From JBKHHU01 sp046539045 (lineage in GTDB: Bacteria; Planctomycetota; Phycisphaerae; SM23-33): a stretch of 20,998 bases of DNA. The first letter of the stretch is position 1, and the number at the start of each line of letters is the position of its first letter. Below are positions 14,305-20,998 of the stretch, one piece after another. The stretch lies in assembly GCA_046539045.1 (NCBI GenBank), contig JBKHHU010000040.1:1-20998 (forward strand), in the 5' to 3' direction. Made by a program: the position numbers and the translations under genes. The notes under the pieces were generated by a model. The model had not been told where the DNA came from and searched no databases. It worked only from the letters and a program-made list of their open reading frames with translations.

Positions 14305-14892
14305 CTACAGATAATCCTGCAACGCTTCTTTCAGTTTCTTTCTGGCGCTGAAGACATGCCATTTCACCGCCTCAACACTGCATTGCAGCAGCTCGGCAAT
14401 CTCTTTCTGCGGCAGCTTTTCCATCGTGAACAGCAACAAAGCCTGCCGCTGCATATCCGGAAGATTCTCCAGTGTCCGATCGATGATCGCCTGCACGTCG
14501 CCGGCAGAGACATTCTGATCCGGACGGGCCACTCTGGGATCCGGACGGTTCATTTCGCCCCGCCCTTCATCGTTCTCTGCCTGGACGTCCAAAGAAGCGG
14601 TGTATCTCAAGGCCCTGGAGCGTCTCTTGTTCAGGGCCAGGTTGCTGACGATCCGCATCAACCAGGCACTGAACCGCGCGGGTTTGCTCAGCGTATTCAG
14701 TTTGTCAAACGCTTTCAGTAGCGCGTCTTGCGTCACCTCCAAGGCGTCTTCCCGGTGGTTCAGCAGGCGATATGCAACAGCCGTAGCCTTTCGTTGATGC
14801 CTCGCCACCAGCGCATCGAACGCCGACAGATCGCCCTTGCGAGCGGCCCGAACCAGGTCCGCGTCACTGGGCTTTCCATCCTGCTCGTGCAT
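14305..14892 (-). CDS. ECF-type RNA polymerase sigma factor
   Basis: 195 residues. Region 2: FDALVARHQRKATAVAYRLL and REDALEVTQDALLKAFDKL, with the core-binding pattern DALEVTQDALLKAF. Region 4: LPDMQRQALLLFTMEKLPQKEIAEL followed by CSVEAVKWHVFSARKKLKEAL, the helix-turn-helix that reads the -35 element. No region 1 or 3, as expected for ECF sigmas. The frame opens eight codons earlier at a TTG, but ATG at 14892 has AAGGA five bases ahead and is preferred. It heads an operon with its anti-sigma and the STN protein. The linker of about 30 residues between regions 2 and 4 is acidic and of usual length. Confidence 0.92.
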   Translation of the reverse strand: MHEQDGKPSDADLVRAARKGDLSAFDALVARHQRKATAVAYRLLNHREDALEVTQDALLKAFDKLNTLSKPARFSAWLMRIVSNLALNKRRSRALRYTASLDVQAENDEGRGEMNRPDPRVARPDQNVSAGDVQAIIDRTLENLPDMQRQALLLFTMEKLPQKEIAELLQCSVEAVKWHVFSARKKLKEALQDYL

Positions 14893-15018
14893 GCTTTCCT
14901 TCGGGTGGGACACCAACTGGTCGTGTAGGTTAGAACAATTCTTGCACCCACTTCGACAGAGTTTCTCTATCTGAGCTTCCTCCCGACGCCTTTGGCAGAC
15001 CGGGTCGCAAGAGAGCTC

Positions 15019-15047
15019 ATTATCAGGGGTTGCGCAGCATTCGTCCA
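15019..15047 (-). promoter_or_regulatory. Promoter candidate for the sigma operon
   Basis: Minus strand: TGGACG (15042-15047), 17-base spacer, GATAAT (15019-15024). Leader of about 120 bases. An additional ECF-type autoregulated promoter could lie closer to the gene (TGCAAGAA / TTCTAACC around 14924-14948) but is not recognisable with confidence. Confidence 0.35.
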
Positions 15048-15128
15048 GAGTTTACCCGCAGGAGAGGAAACCAGCGGTATGAGGCGCCTCGGCTCAACCG
15101 GCAACCGCGCAGAAACTTCAGTGGGCAG

Positions 15129-15686
15129 CTACTCTTGCTCGGAGTTCGGACCTCGACGGGCCAGCATCGCCAGCGTCACCAGGACGGCCAGGAACACAAC
15201 CCCCGCGATGACCAGGCCGAGGTTCGTGATCCAGGAACGAGAATCGTCCGGTGTGGGATCCGGCAGAGCCAACCCGTGTCGGACCTTTTCCACGTTCTCC
15301 GGAGTCAGTCGGACGGTGACGCGGTTGTGCGGATACGGAGACATAGCCACAAGCATCAGGCCGCGACTGGGCTCCTCGGTGATGGGGATCTCCTGGATCT
15401 CCAGCCGCAAGTCAGGATGGTTTTTGAAGATGCGGCGCAATTCAGTCACTGCGGTGGCCTCGGCTTCGGACGGATTCGGCGGAATCAGCACGTATACGTC
15501 TTCAACGCCGATGAACTCCACGTCGCTGTCCTGCGTGGCAGATCGCATTGCCTGGCGTGCCCGCAGGGTCGTGGGCTCCGGATCACCGACCGGCGGGATG
15601 ATCGGGTCGTCCTGTCCCAGACCGGCGGAAAGAACAGAAAGAACTACCGTCGCGACAACTGCTGTTTTGGTGTAAATGCTTCTCAT
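15129..15686 (-). CDS. Small exported, C-terminally membrane-anchored protein of unknown function
   Basis: 185 residues. Signal peptide at 1-25 (KTAVVATVVLSVLSAGLGQ), a globular middle that begins after a Pro-rich linker (DDPIIPPVGDPEP), and a C-terminal TM helix (NLGLVIAGVVFLAVLVTLAM) followed by the short basic tail LARRGPNSEQE. The globular part has a mixed alpha/beta pattern (VEDVYVLIPP ... ATAVTELRRIFKNHPDLRLEI ... NRVTVRLTPENVEKVR). I do not recognise the family. The same frame is open to 16280, but ATG at 15686 is the start consistent with the signal peptide. No ribosome-binding site; a promoter ends six bases upstream. It is directly upstream of the sigma operon on the same strand, 236 bases away. 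Confidence 0.75.
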   Translation of the reverse strand: MRSIYTKTAVVATVVLSVLSAGLGQDDPIIPPVGDPEPTTLRARQAMRSATQDSDVEFIGVEDVYVLIPPNPSEAEATAVTELRRIFKNHPDLRLEIQEIPITEEPSRGLMLVAMSPYPHNRVTVRLTPENVEKVRHGLALPDPTPDDSRSWITNLGLVIAGVVFLAVLVTLAMLARRGPNSEQE

Positions 15687-15692
15687 ACTGGA

Positions 15693-15722
15693 AGCATAGC
15701 AGGTAAGCGGGTGTCGTCTCAA
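15693..15722 (-). promoter_or_regulatory. Promoter of the 185-residue exported protein, leaderless geometry
   Basis: Minus strand: TTGAGA (15717-15722, five of six to consensus), 18-base spacer, TATGCT (15693-15698). Predicted transcription start coincides with the ATG at 15686, in line with the lack of a Shine-Dalgarno. Confidence 0.45.
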
Positions 15723-15771
15723 ATACGAACGTCGTTCAGACTCGATTGCCGCCCGATCATCGCTTTGACTC

Positions 15772-17658
15772 TTACGCGAAAATAACGTGCTCCCGCAGAA
15801 ACTCCTCGCAAGCGTTGAAGAAATGCTCGATCGTGTCCTTCCGCCGCCAGCCGTGCCCCTCGCCCTCGTACACATGGTAGATGTGCGGCGTGCCGGTTCT
15901 CTCCAGTGCCTTAACGACCGAGTCGGCCTGCTTGCGGGGCACGATCCGGTCGATATCGCCCTGGAAAATGGCGATCGGGCGGACGATTCTCTCCGCGTGG
16001 AACAGCGGCGAACGCTCCCGGTACAAAGCCGCCGCTTCGGGAAGCGGGCCCAGAATGGAATCAAGGTACCGCGACTCGAATTTATGCGTCTGCGAGGCGA
16101 GCGTGAACTGGTTCGACACGCCGAAGAGGCAGATCCCCGCGGCAAACGCATCGGGCTGGCTGACCATCGAATGCAGAACGGTAAACCCGCCGGCACTACC
16201 GCCCATGACGACGGCCTTGTCGGCATCGCCCAATCCTTCGCGATCCAGATACCGCACGCCGTAGATGCTGTCTTCCACATCGTAAACGCCCCACATCCCG
16301 CGGAGCTTGTTCATGTATTCCTTCCCGTACCCGGTCGACCCGCGGTAGTTGACCATCAGCACCGCATACCCGCGGGAGGCGAAGTACTGGGCATACGGAT
16401 GCCACGCCGCCTCGACCGCGCTGGTCGGCCCACCGTGCACCCACACGATCACGGGCGGCTTGCCCTCGGCAGTGAATTCCTCACTGGCAGGCGGGTAGTA
16501 GAGACCGTAGGCAGTTTCCCCGTCGAAGCTCTCCCACGAAAGCGGGCGGCACTCCGAAAGCGCATCCTCCGAGAGCACTTCCCCACTGGTGCGCGCGACG
16601 ATTCGCGACGACGGGCCGTCCAGAACCACGATCCGCGCAGGCGTGGTCGGAGAGCTCACCCGCACCGCGAGCGGGCCTTGCGAGGCCGCAGCCGGTTGGG
16701 TGAACTGGGTATAGCAACCCAGATCCGCCACCGGCTCAGACGATGCGGACTCGGAGTCAATCCGCACCAGCGAGCCGACGCCTTCGCTCAGCAGTCGGCA
16801 GAAGAGCGTCCCGTCTTCGCAGACGGTATACGTTCGCGATCCATGCGACCATCCGGGAATGCCCGCATCTTTCCCGTCCTCGCTTAACGGACGGATGCTG
16901 CCGGTCGACAGGTCAACAGCGGACAGACGCGGCCATCCGGATCGATCGTCGATGCAGTAGAGCGTCTTACCGTCCGGGCTGAACTGCGGCTGGGCTACCG
17001 CTACGCCCTCTTCGTCCACCAGCACGCGTTTTTCGCCGAGTGTGGGCAGCCCGTTGCCGTCACTGTTGGCCTCCGCCAGGCAGCAGCGGGTGGAATTCCA
17101 TGGCATGTTCGGATGATCGTACTCGATCCACGCCAGCAGCGAACCGTCCGGGCTCCACGTCGGGGACATGTAGAAATCGCTGCCTCCAGCCAGGATCGCA
17201 GGCCAGTGTCTGCCTTCGGCGTCGACCACGGCCAGGCGGTCGACGTTCTCATCGGTGTGGACGTAAGATATGAACCGCCCGTCCGGGCTCACCGCCGGCG
17301 AACCCGCCTTTCCGAAGGCAGGCGTGATCGGCCGGGCCGGGCCGGTCTGGAGCGACTGGCGATAGATCCGCCCGGTCTTGTCGACCAGGAAGTAGACGAA
17401 TCCGCCGGATACGTCAAAATCGCCCCCGCCATAGCCGACCTCCGCCCGCACGCTCAGATCGCCGGTCAGATCGCGGGGCGCATCGCCTCCGGGCCGCCGG
17501 CAGACCAGCACGCCCTTTCCCGAACGCCCCTCCAGCCAGACCAGCGTCTTGCCGTCGGTATCCCAACGGACGTCGCCAAGGCGCACATCCGCCCCGAGCG
17601 TTGCCGGCGTGACGGGACTATCCCACAGTCCGAACTGGCGTTGTGTTTTCTTTTCCAT
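15772..17658 (-). CDS. S9 family peptidase (prolyl oligopeptidase/acylaminoacyl-peptidase type)
   Basis: 628 residues in two parts. The N-terminal seven-bladed beta-propeller (about 1-370) has repeated PDGR/PDGS/SPDGKTLY blade motifs that gate substrate size. The C-terminal alpha/beta-hydrolase (about 380-628) has the nucleophile elbow GGSAGG (Ser near 488), Asp near 570 in DIDRIVPRKQ and His near 602 in EGEGHGW, so the catalytic triad is complete; HGGPTS near the start of the domain forms the oxyanion side. Releases N-terminal or short peptides from oligopeptides; likely cytosolic as no signal peptide is seen. The start ATG has AGGAG seven bases upstream. It is a separate transcription unit with its own promoter, 85 bases ahead of the next gene on the strand. 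Confidence 0.94.
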   Translation of the reverse strand: MEKKTQRQFGLWDSPVTPATLGADVRLGDVRWDTDGKTLVWLEGRSGKGVLVCRRPGGDAPRDLTGDLSVRAEVGYGGGDFDVSGGFVYFLVDKTGRIYRQSLQTGPARPITPAFGKAGSPAVSPDGRFISYVHTDENVDRLAVVDAEGRHWPAILAGGSDFYMSPTWSPDGSLLAWIEYDHPNMPWNSTRCCLAEANSDGNGLPTLGEKRVLVDEEGVAVAQPQFSPDGKTLYCIDDRSGWPRLSAVDLSTGSIRPLSEDGKDAGIPGWSHGSRTYTVCEDGTLFCRLLSEGVGSLVRIDSESASSEPVADLGCYTQFTQPAAASQGPLAVRVSSPTTPARIVVLDGPSSRIVARTSGEVLSEDALSECRPLSWESFDGETAYGLYYPPASEEFTAEGKPPVIVWVHGGPTSAVEAAWHPYAQYFASRGYAVLMVNYRGSTGYGKEYMNKLRGMWGVYDVEDSIYGVRYLDREGLGDADKAVVMGGSAGGFTVLHSMVSQPDAFAAGICLFGVSNQFTLASQTHKFESRYLDSILGPLPEAAALYRERSPLFHAERIVRPIAIFQGDIDRIVPRKQADSVVKALERTGTPHIYHVYEGEGHGWRRKDTIEHFFNACEEFLREHVIFA

Positions 17659-17678
17659 CGTGATCTCCTGTTTGCTTC

Positions 17679-17706
17679 ACTCTAGTACCCGCGTGGCCGA
17701 TTGCAA
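17679..17706 (-). promoter_or_regulatory. Promoter of the S9 peptidase gene
   Basis: Minus strand: TTGCAA (17701-17706), 16-base spacer, TAGAGT (17679-17684). Start near 17672 leaves a leader of about 14 bases that holds the AGGAG site. Confidence 0.5.
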
Positions 17707-17768
17707 GCTCGCCTGCCGCCGGGCCAGGCCGGCACATGCCCCCCGCTTTCATGCCTGCCGACTGACAA

Positions 17769-17797
17769 TTGATTCAGACGCGGCCAATGCGTATGAT
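17769..17797 (+). promoter_or_regulatory. Promoter of the LeuC-like gene
   Basis: TTGATT (17769-17774), 17-base spacer, TATGAT (17792-17797, five of six). Start near 17804 gives a leader of about 240 bases that contains a long hairpin (17874-17981). The rest of the divergent region 17659-18046 has no gene. Confidence 0.6.
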
Positions 17798-17873
17798 GCT
17801 GCTCTTTGAGTACGAGATTACGCCAGGACTCCCGGGCGGCCGATTCTAGAGTGAGTGACAGAAGTAATTTCGT

Positions 17874-17981
17874 GGTTCAGCGTCGGCCAAAGCGTTCCTG
17901 ACAAGGACGGCGAAGCAGGCAATGCCGTAGCATTGCCGATGCAGCCGGACGCCGGCAGGGGCGTTTGCAGCCAGCTGAACC
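17874..17981. repeat. 108-bp long imperfect palindrome in the leader of the LeuC-like gene
   Basis: Outer arms GGTTCAGC (17874-17881) and GCTGAACC (17974-17981) are perfect inverse copies. Inside, AAAGCGTTCCTG pairs imperfectly with CAGGGGCGTTT, and the tip GGCAATGC-CGTA-GCATTGCC (17918-17937) is a perfect 8-bp hairpin with a 4-base loop. The whole unit would fold into one extended hairpin as RNA or single-stranded DNA. Confidence 0.75.
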
Positions 17982-18046
17982 GGAAGAGAGTTTTGTCACT
18001 CGCTCTAACGGCCCCGGTGTCCGGCAGGAAGATAGGGAGCCACACG

Positions 18047-19420
18047 ATGGGCATGACAATTACGGAGAAGATTCTCGCCAGGCACGCCGGGCGGGATAAA
18101 GTGACCCCCGGAGAAAACGTCTGGGTCAACGTTGATGTCCTCATGACGCACGACGTGTGCGGGCCGGGCACGATCGGTGTCTTCGAGCGAGAGTTCGGTG
18201 AGGCTGCCAAAGTGTTCGATCCGGAGAAGATCGTGATCATCCCCGACCACTACATCTTCACCGCCGACACCAAGGCCCACCGGAACATCCAGATCCTGCG
18301 CGATTTCGTCAAGCGCCAGGGCATCACGCATTATTACGATCCGGACTTCATGGACACCCGGGCAGAGGGCATTCCCAACCCGTATACCGACCCCCGCAAG
18401 ACGACCTACGCGGGCGTCTGTCACGCCGCCCTGCCCCAGAACGGCCACACGCGTCCGGGCGAAGTGCTGCTCGGGACCGACTCCCACACCTGCACGGCCG
18501 GTGCGTTCGGTGAGTTTGCCACCGGGATCGGCAACACCGATGCCGGTTTCGTCATGGGAACCGGGAAGCTGTGGCTTCGCGTACCGGAGACCATGAAGTT
18601 CGTCTTCCACGGGGACCTCCCGCCGTACCTGATGGCCAAGGACCTGATCCTGCATATCATCGGCGAAATTGGAGTCGCCGGGGGGACGTACCGCTCGCTG
18701 GAATTTGCCGGAGAGGCCATCCACAGCCTGAATATCGACGAGCGGATGACCATTCCGAACATGGCCATCGAAGCCGGCGGGAAAAACGGGATCATCGAAC
18801 CGGACGAAGTGACGCTCGAATACGTCCGCGCCCGCACCGACAAGCCGTTCGACCCGGTCTACAGCGACGAGCAGGCCGCTTACGCCAATGTCTACGAGTT
18901 CGTGACGAAGGAAATCGAGCCCACCGTGGCCATGCCTCACTCGCCGGACCTGCGGGCCAAGGCTCGCGAAGTAAGCGACACGCAGATGGACCGGGCGTAC
19001 ATCGGGTCCTGCACCGGCGGGAAGACGACCGACTTCATCGCCGCAGCCAGGATCCTCAAGGGCAAGCAGGTCAAGATCGACACGTTCATCGTGCCCGCAA
19101 CCACGGAAATCGACGCCCAACTGGACGAGATCACGCTCGATGGGCAGACGCTCCGCGAGATCTTCATCAGCGCCGGTTGCCGCATCGGACCGGCCAGCTG
19201 CGCCGCCTGCCTCGGCGGGCCGCAGGACACGTTCGGTCGGGCCAATGAAGCGGTCAGTGTCATATCCTCCACCAACCGCAACTTCCCCGGACGCATGGGA
19301 AGCAAGGCGGCCAAGGTGCACCTGGCCAGCCCGCTGACGGTGGCCGCCAGCGCCCTGACCGGTCACATCACCGACCCGCGGGACTTCGTCGATTTCGACA
19401 AGGCGGTCGGCGCCGTCTAG
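18047..19420 (+). CDS. 3-isopropylmalate dehydratase/homoaconitase large-subunit family protein
   Basis: Isomerises a 2- or 3-hydroxy tricarboxylate via a [4Fe-4S] cluster; LeuC acts in leucine synthesis and homoaconitase in lysine synthesis. 457 residues, longer than typical LeuC (about 420). Cluster ligands are present: Cys322 in YIGSCTGGK and Cys385/Cys388 in ASCAACLGG. Other motifs are TDSHTCTAGAFG at 144-155 and the early HDVCGPGTIGVF. Compared with standard LeuC, about 20 extra residues occur at about 99-120 (PDFMDTRAEGIPNPYTDPRK), before GVCHAALPQNG. Start ATG 18047 has GGGAG 8 bases upstream; the open frame upstream to 17855 crosses a hairpin element and is rejected. No small-subunit (leuD) gene lies on either side within the window, so the partner must be elsewhere. 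Substrate is not certain. Confidence 0.88.
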   Translation: MGMTITEKILARHAGRDKVTPGENVWVNVDVLMTHDVCGPGTIGVFEREFGEAAKVFDPEKIVIIPDHYIFTADTKAHRNIQILRDFVKRQGITHYYDPDFMDTRAEGIPNPYTDPRKTTYAGVCHAALPQNGHTRPGEVLLGTDSHTCTAGAFGEFATGIGNTDAGFVMGTGKLWLRVPETMKFVFHGDLPPYLMAKDLILHIIGEIGVAGGTYRSLEFAGEAIHSLNIDERMTIPNMAIEAGGKNGIIEPDEVTLEYVRARTDKPFDPVYSDEQAAYANVYEFVTKEIEPTVAMPHSPDLRAKAREVSDTQMDRAYIGSCTGGKTTDFIAAARILKGKQVKIDTFIVPATTEIDAQLDEITLDGQTLREIFISAGCRIGPASCAACLGGPQDTFGRANEAVSVISSTNRNFPGRMGSKAAKVHLASPLTVAASALTGHITDPRDFVDFDKAVGAV

Positions 19421-19578
19421 CAGTCCGTTTAGAAATGGGTTTCGTCGCGAGAGCGAGCTGGGTTGGTGAGCATCAAGGAAGAAAACGCAGGCAAAGCCAT
19501 GGCTTTGTCGAGTATTTCTGACGCTGACGCGCAACAAACCGAGCCGCTCGCAGCAGGAACAGCTTTCTAAATGGGCTG
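19421..19578. repeat. 158-bp MITE-like or REP-like element with 15-bp terminal inverted repeats
   Basis: Starts at the base after the LeuC-like stop codon. The left end CAGTCCGTTTAGAAA (19421-19435) and the right end TTTCTAAATGGGCTG (19564-19578) are inverted copies with 13 of 15 matches. Sub-terminal arms GCGAGAGCGAGCTGGGTT and AACCGAGCCGCTCGC also pair imperfectly, and the centre CAAAGCCATGGCTTTG (19492-19507) is a perfect 16-bp palindrome. No coding capacity. It could be a non-autonomous mobile element or a REP-type hairpin; no clear target-site duplication was seen. Confidence 0.7.
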
Positions 19579-19604
19579 CCAAAGAAAACCGCAACGCAGA
19601 GAAC

Positions 19605-19644
19605 AAAGCAGGCCGACGGAGACTGTGTCCAGTCGGCCTGCTTT
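19605..19644. terminator. Bidirectional terminator between LeuC-like and MCP genes
   Basis: Perfect 13-bp stem AAAGCAGGCCGAC (19605-19617) / GTCGGCCTGCTTT (19632-19644), with an additional GGA/TCC pairing inside the 14-base loop. TTTCTGT follows on the plus strand and CTTTGTTCTCT on the minus strand. It serves two convergent genes. Confidence 0.85.
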
Positions 19645-19671
19645 CTGTCGCACTCGAAACGTTGCTCCGGA

Positions 19672-20998
19672 TCAGAAGTTTTCGATCTCGCCGTCTTCGT
19701 CGCCAGTAGTGGTCACCAAGAGCGGGTTCTGCTCGCTACGGAACCGGGCCGGTCTGTTCGTCCGGTATCCGCCGCCGCAGGGCCGACTCACACGCGTTCC
19801 GGGAGTGCGATCTTTGCTGTATCGGCTTCCTTGGATAGCAGCGCCACCCACAATGGCTGCCAGTTCGACAACCATGCTGTTCAGCTCCGCTGATTGACTG
19901 CTGAGCTGCTGTGCAGCAGAGGCCGTCTCCTCGGCGTTGGCCGCGTTCGACTGCGTAACGCTGTCCATCTCAGTGACTGCAGAGGAGATGTGGTCAATCC
20001 CGCCGGCTTGTTCGCCGGAAGCCGAAGCGATCTCGCCGACCAGATCGTTAATCTTCGTGATGCCGTCGGTGATTACGTTGAACCGCTCTGAGACGTCCTG
20101 AGACAACTGAACGCCCTCCGACGCACGCGACACCGACTGCTCGATCAGATCGGTCGTGTCGCGAGCTGCCTGGGCGGATCGCTGGGCGAGGCTTCTGACT
20201 TCCTCAGCCACCACGGCGAATCCCTTGCCTGCCTCGCCCGCGCGGGCAGCTTCGACTGCGGCGTTGAGGGCAAGCAGGTTCGTCTGGAAGGCGATGTCGT
20301 CAATGGTTTTGATGATCTTCGACGTCTCATCGGCTGCGGACTTGATCCCGTCGATTGCGATCGACATCTTGCGCATCGTGTCGGTTCCGCCGTCGGCCTG
20401 GCCCTTGGCTTTCGTGGTCAATTCTCGGGCTTCGGTGGCGTTGCCCGCCGTCTGCCGCGTCTGGCTGGACATCTCTTCGATATTGCTAGTGGTCTCCTCC
20501 AGGGCTGCCGCCTGCTGGCTGCTGCCTTCGGCAAGCGATTGTGACGCAGCCGACACCTGCTCCGAGGCCGAGCTTACCTGTTCGGCACCGTCGCGGATGC
20601 GGTGAACGACGCCGGTGATTTTGCTGGCCAGGCCGCGGCTGATCAGGAACCAGACCACACCAGCGCCAACCAGGGCAGCGAGACTGACAACCAGGATGAT
20701 TGTCATTTGTGTCCTTGCCACCGCAGAGATTTCCTTCCGGGCCGAGTAGACGTCGTCGATCCCGGCGTCGACACCAATGACCCAGTTCCAGGGACCGAAG
20801 TATCCATAGCGAACGATCCGATCGCCGGCTTCCTGCTCCGACCCCGCCAGGGCGATCTGCTCCTCTGCAATCTGCCCGCTGGACAACTCGGCAGCGTCTT
20901 CGATGATGCGCTTGTAGGGGGTCTGGCCTTGGTGGTTGCGGATCTCCAGAACGTTCTTCCCGTCGTGTTTGCCTTCGGCCGTGATCACGCCGTTGCCG
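19672..20998 (-). CDS. Methyl-accepting chemotaxis protein, N-terminus cut by window end
   Basis: About 442 residues visible; the gene continues past the right edge. First comes the end of a periplasmic Cache-type sensor (GNGVITAEGKHDGKN ... YFGPWNWVIGVDAGIDDVY), then one TM helix (MTIILVVSLAALVGAGVVWFLI), and then, almost directly, the coiled-coil MCP signalling domain. The highly conserved CheA/CheW-contacting tip AFQTNLLALNAAVEAARAGE is intact, flanked by GKGFAVVAEEVRSLA. A recognisable HAMP domain is lacking: only about 15 residues (SRGLASKITGVVHRI) separate the TM from the coiled coil. The C-terminal tail of about 60 residues after the coiled coil is basic and Pro/Arg-rich (SKDRTPGTRVSRPCGGG) and ends in acidic GDEDGEIENF. 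It couples a small-molecule signal to the flagellar or other motility kinase CheA. Confidence 0.95.
   Translation of the reverse strand, partial: GNGVITAEGKHDGKNVLEIRNHQGQTPYKRIIEDAAELSSGQIAEEQIALAGSEQEAGDRIVRYGYFGPWNWVIGVDAGIDDVYSARKEISAVARTQMTIILVVSLAALVGAGVVWFLISRGLASKITGVVHRIRDGAEQVSSASEQVSAASQSLAEGSSQQAAALEETTSNIEEMSSQTRQTAGNATEARELTTKAKGQADGGTDTMRKMSIAIDGIKSAADETSKIIKTIDDIAFQTNLLALNAAVEAARAGEAGKGFAVVAEEVRSLAQRSAQAARDTTDLIEQSVSRASEGVQLSQDVSERFNVITDGITKINDLVGEIASASGEQAGGIDHISSAVTEMDSVTQSNAANAEETASAAQQLSSQSAELNSMVVELAAIVGGAAIQGSRYSKDRTPGTRVSRPCGGGYRTNRPARFRSEQNPLLVTTTGDEDGEIENF

Noticed and set aside
17794..17850. Short ORF MMLLFEYEITPGLPGGRF, considered as a leucine leader peptide for the LeuC-like gene
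   Set aside because: Its ATG overlaps the -10 box of the promoter, so it would not be on the transcript, and it has only two Leu codons near the start plus one later, with no attenuator pairing seen.
19672..19690. C-terminal EIENF of the chemoreceptor as a CheR-binding pentapeptide
   Set aside because: The pentapeptide consensus needs Trp at the second position; here it is Ile, so only the terminal Phe matches.
1..20998. CRISPR arrays, tRNA or rRNA genes, integrases and transposases
   Set aside because: No spaced repeat array, cloverleaf with intact arms, rRNA-like sequence or recombinase-type protein was seen anywhere in the window.

Overview
This is a roughly 60% G+C bacterial chromosome segment. 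The best guess for the source is the Planctomycetota, probably a Phycisphaerae-like lineage. The reasons are an ECF sigma / anti-sigma / STN-domain operon, a uroporphyrinogen-decarboxylase-like methyltransferase homologue, housekeeping genes scattered singly rather than in classical operons (rpmH away from dnaA/rnpA, guaA and metK alone), and an intergenic tract of AATCCGAAATC / ACCGAATCACCG repeats. This assignment is inference from gene content; there is no rRNA gene to confirm it.

Layout. 1-1366: 3' part of guaA, followed by a decayed P-loop (zeta-toxin-like) gene start that overlaps its stop. 1604-3973: a YdjM/DUF457 membrane protein and a URO-D superfamily protein, both plus strand. 4001-4072: a simple-repeat tract. 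4073-4972 (minus): DUF58 protein. 5232-5684 (plus): small two-TM membrane protein behind a strong promoter, then an orphan coding fragment. 5891-8241 (minus): MFS permease followed by a CYTH-domain protein. 8489-8623 (plus): ribosomal protein L34. 8691-8920: a perfect bidirectional terminator and a structured, probably minus-strand RNA. 9100-10326 (minus): metK with a textbook terminator. 10677-12464 (plus): a large uncharacterised alpha/alpha-toroid-like enzyme starting at GTG. 12503-14892 (minus): ECF sigma factor, anti-sigma factor and a two-STN-domain exported protein in one operon. 15129-15686 and 15772-17658 (minus): a small single-pass exported protein and an S9 peptidase. 18047-19420 (plus): a LeuC/homoaconitase-like large subunit with no small subunit beside it, bracketed by two long imperfect palindromes. 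19672 to the right end (minus): a methyl-accepting chemotaxis protein cut by the window edge.

How it works together. Most genes are independent housekeeping or accessory units (purine, SAM and leucine-type metabolism, translation, proteolysis, chemotaxis). The only clear multi-gene regulatory module is sigma / anti-sigma / STN, with translational coupling between the last two genes. No CRISPR array, integrase, transposase, tRNA or rRNA was found. The least explained parts are the structured region at 8737-8900, the paired hairpin elements around the LeuC-like gene, the sigma / anti-sigma / STN cassette, and two gene remnants (1363-1602 and 5710-5880).
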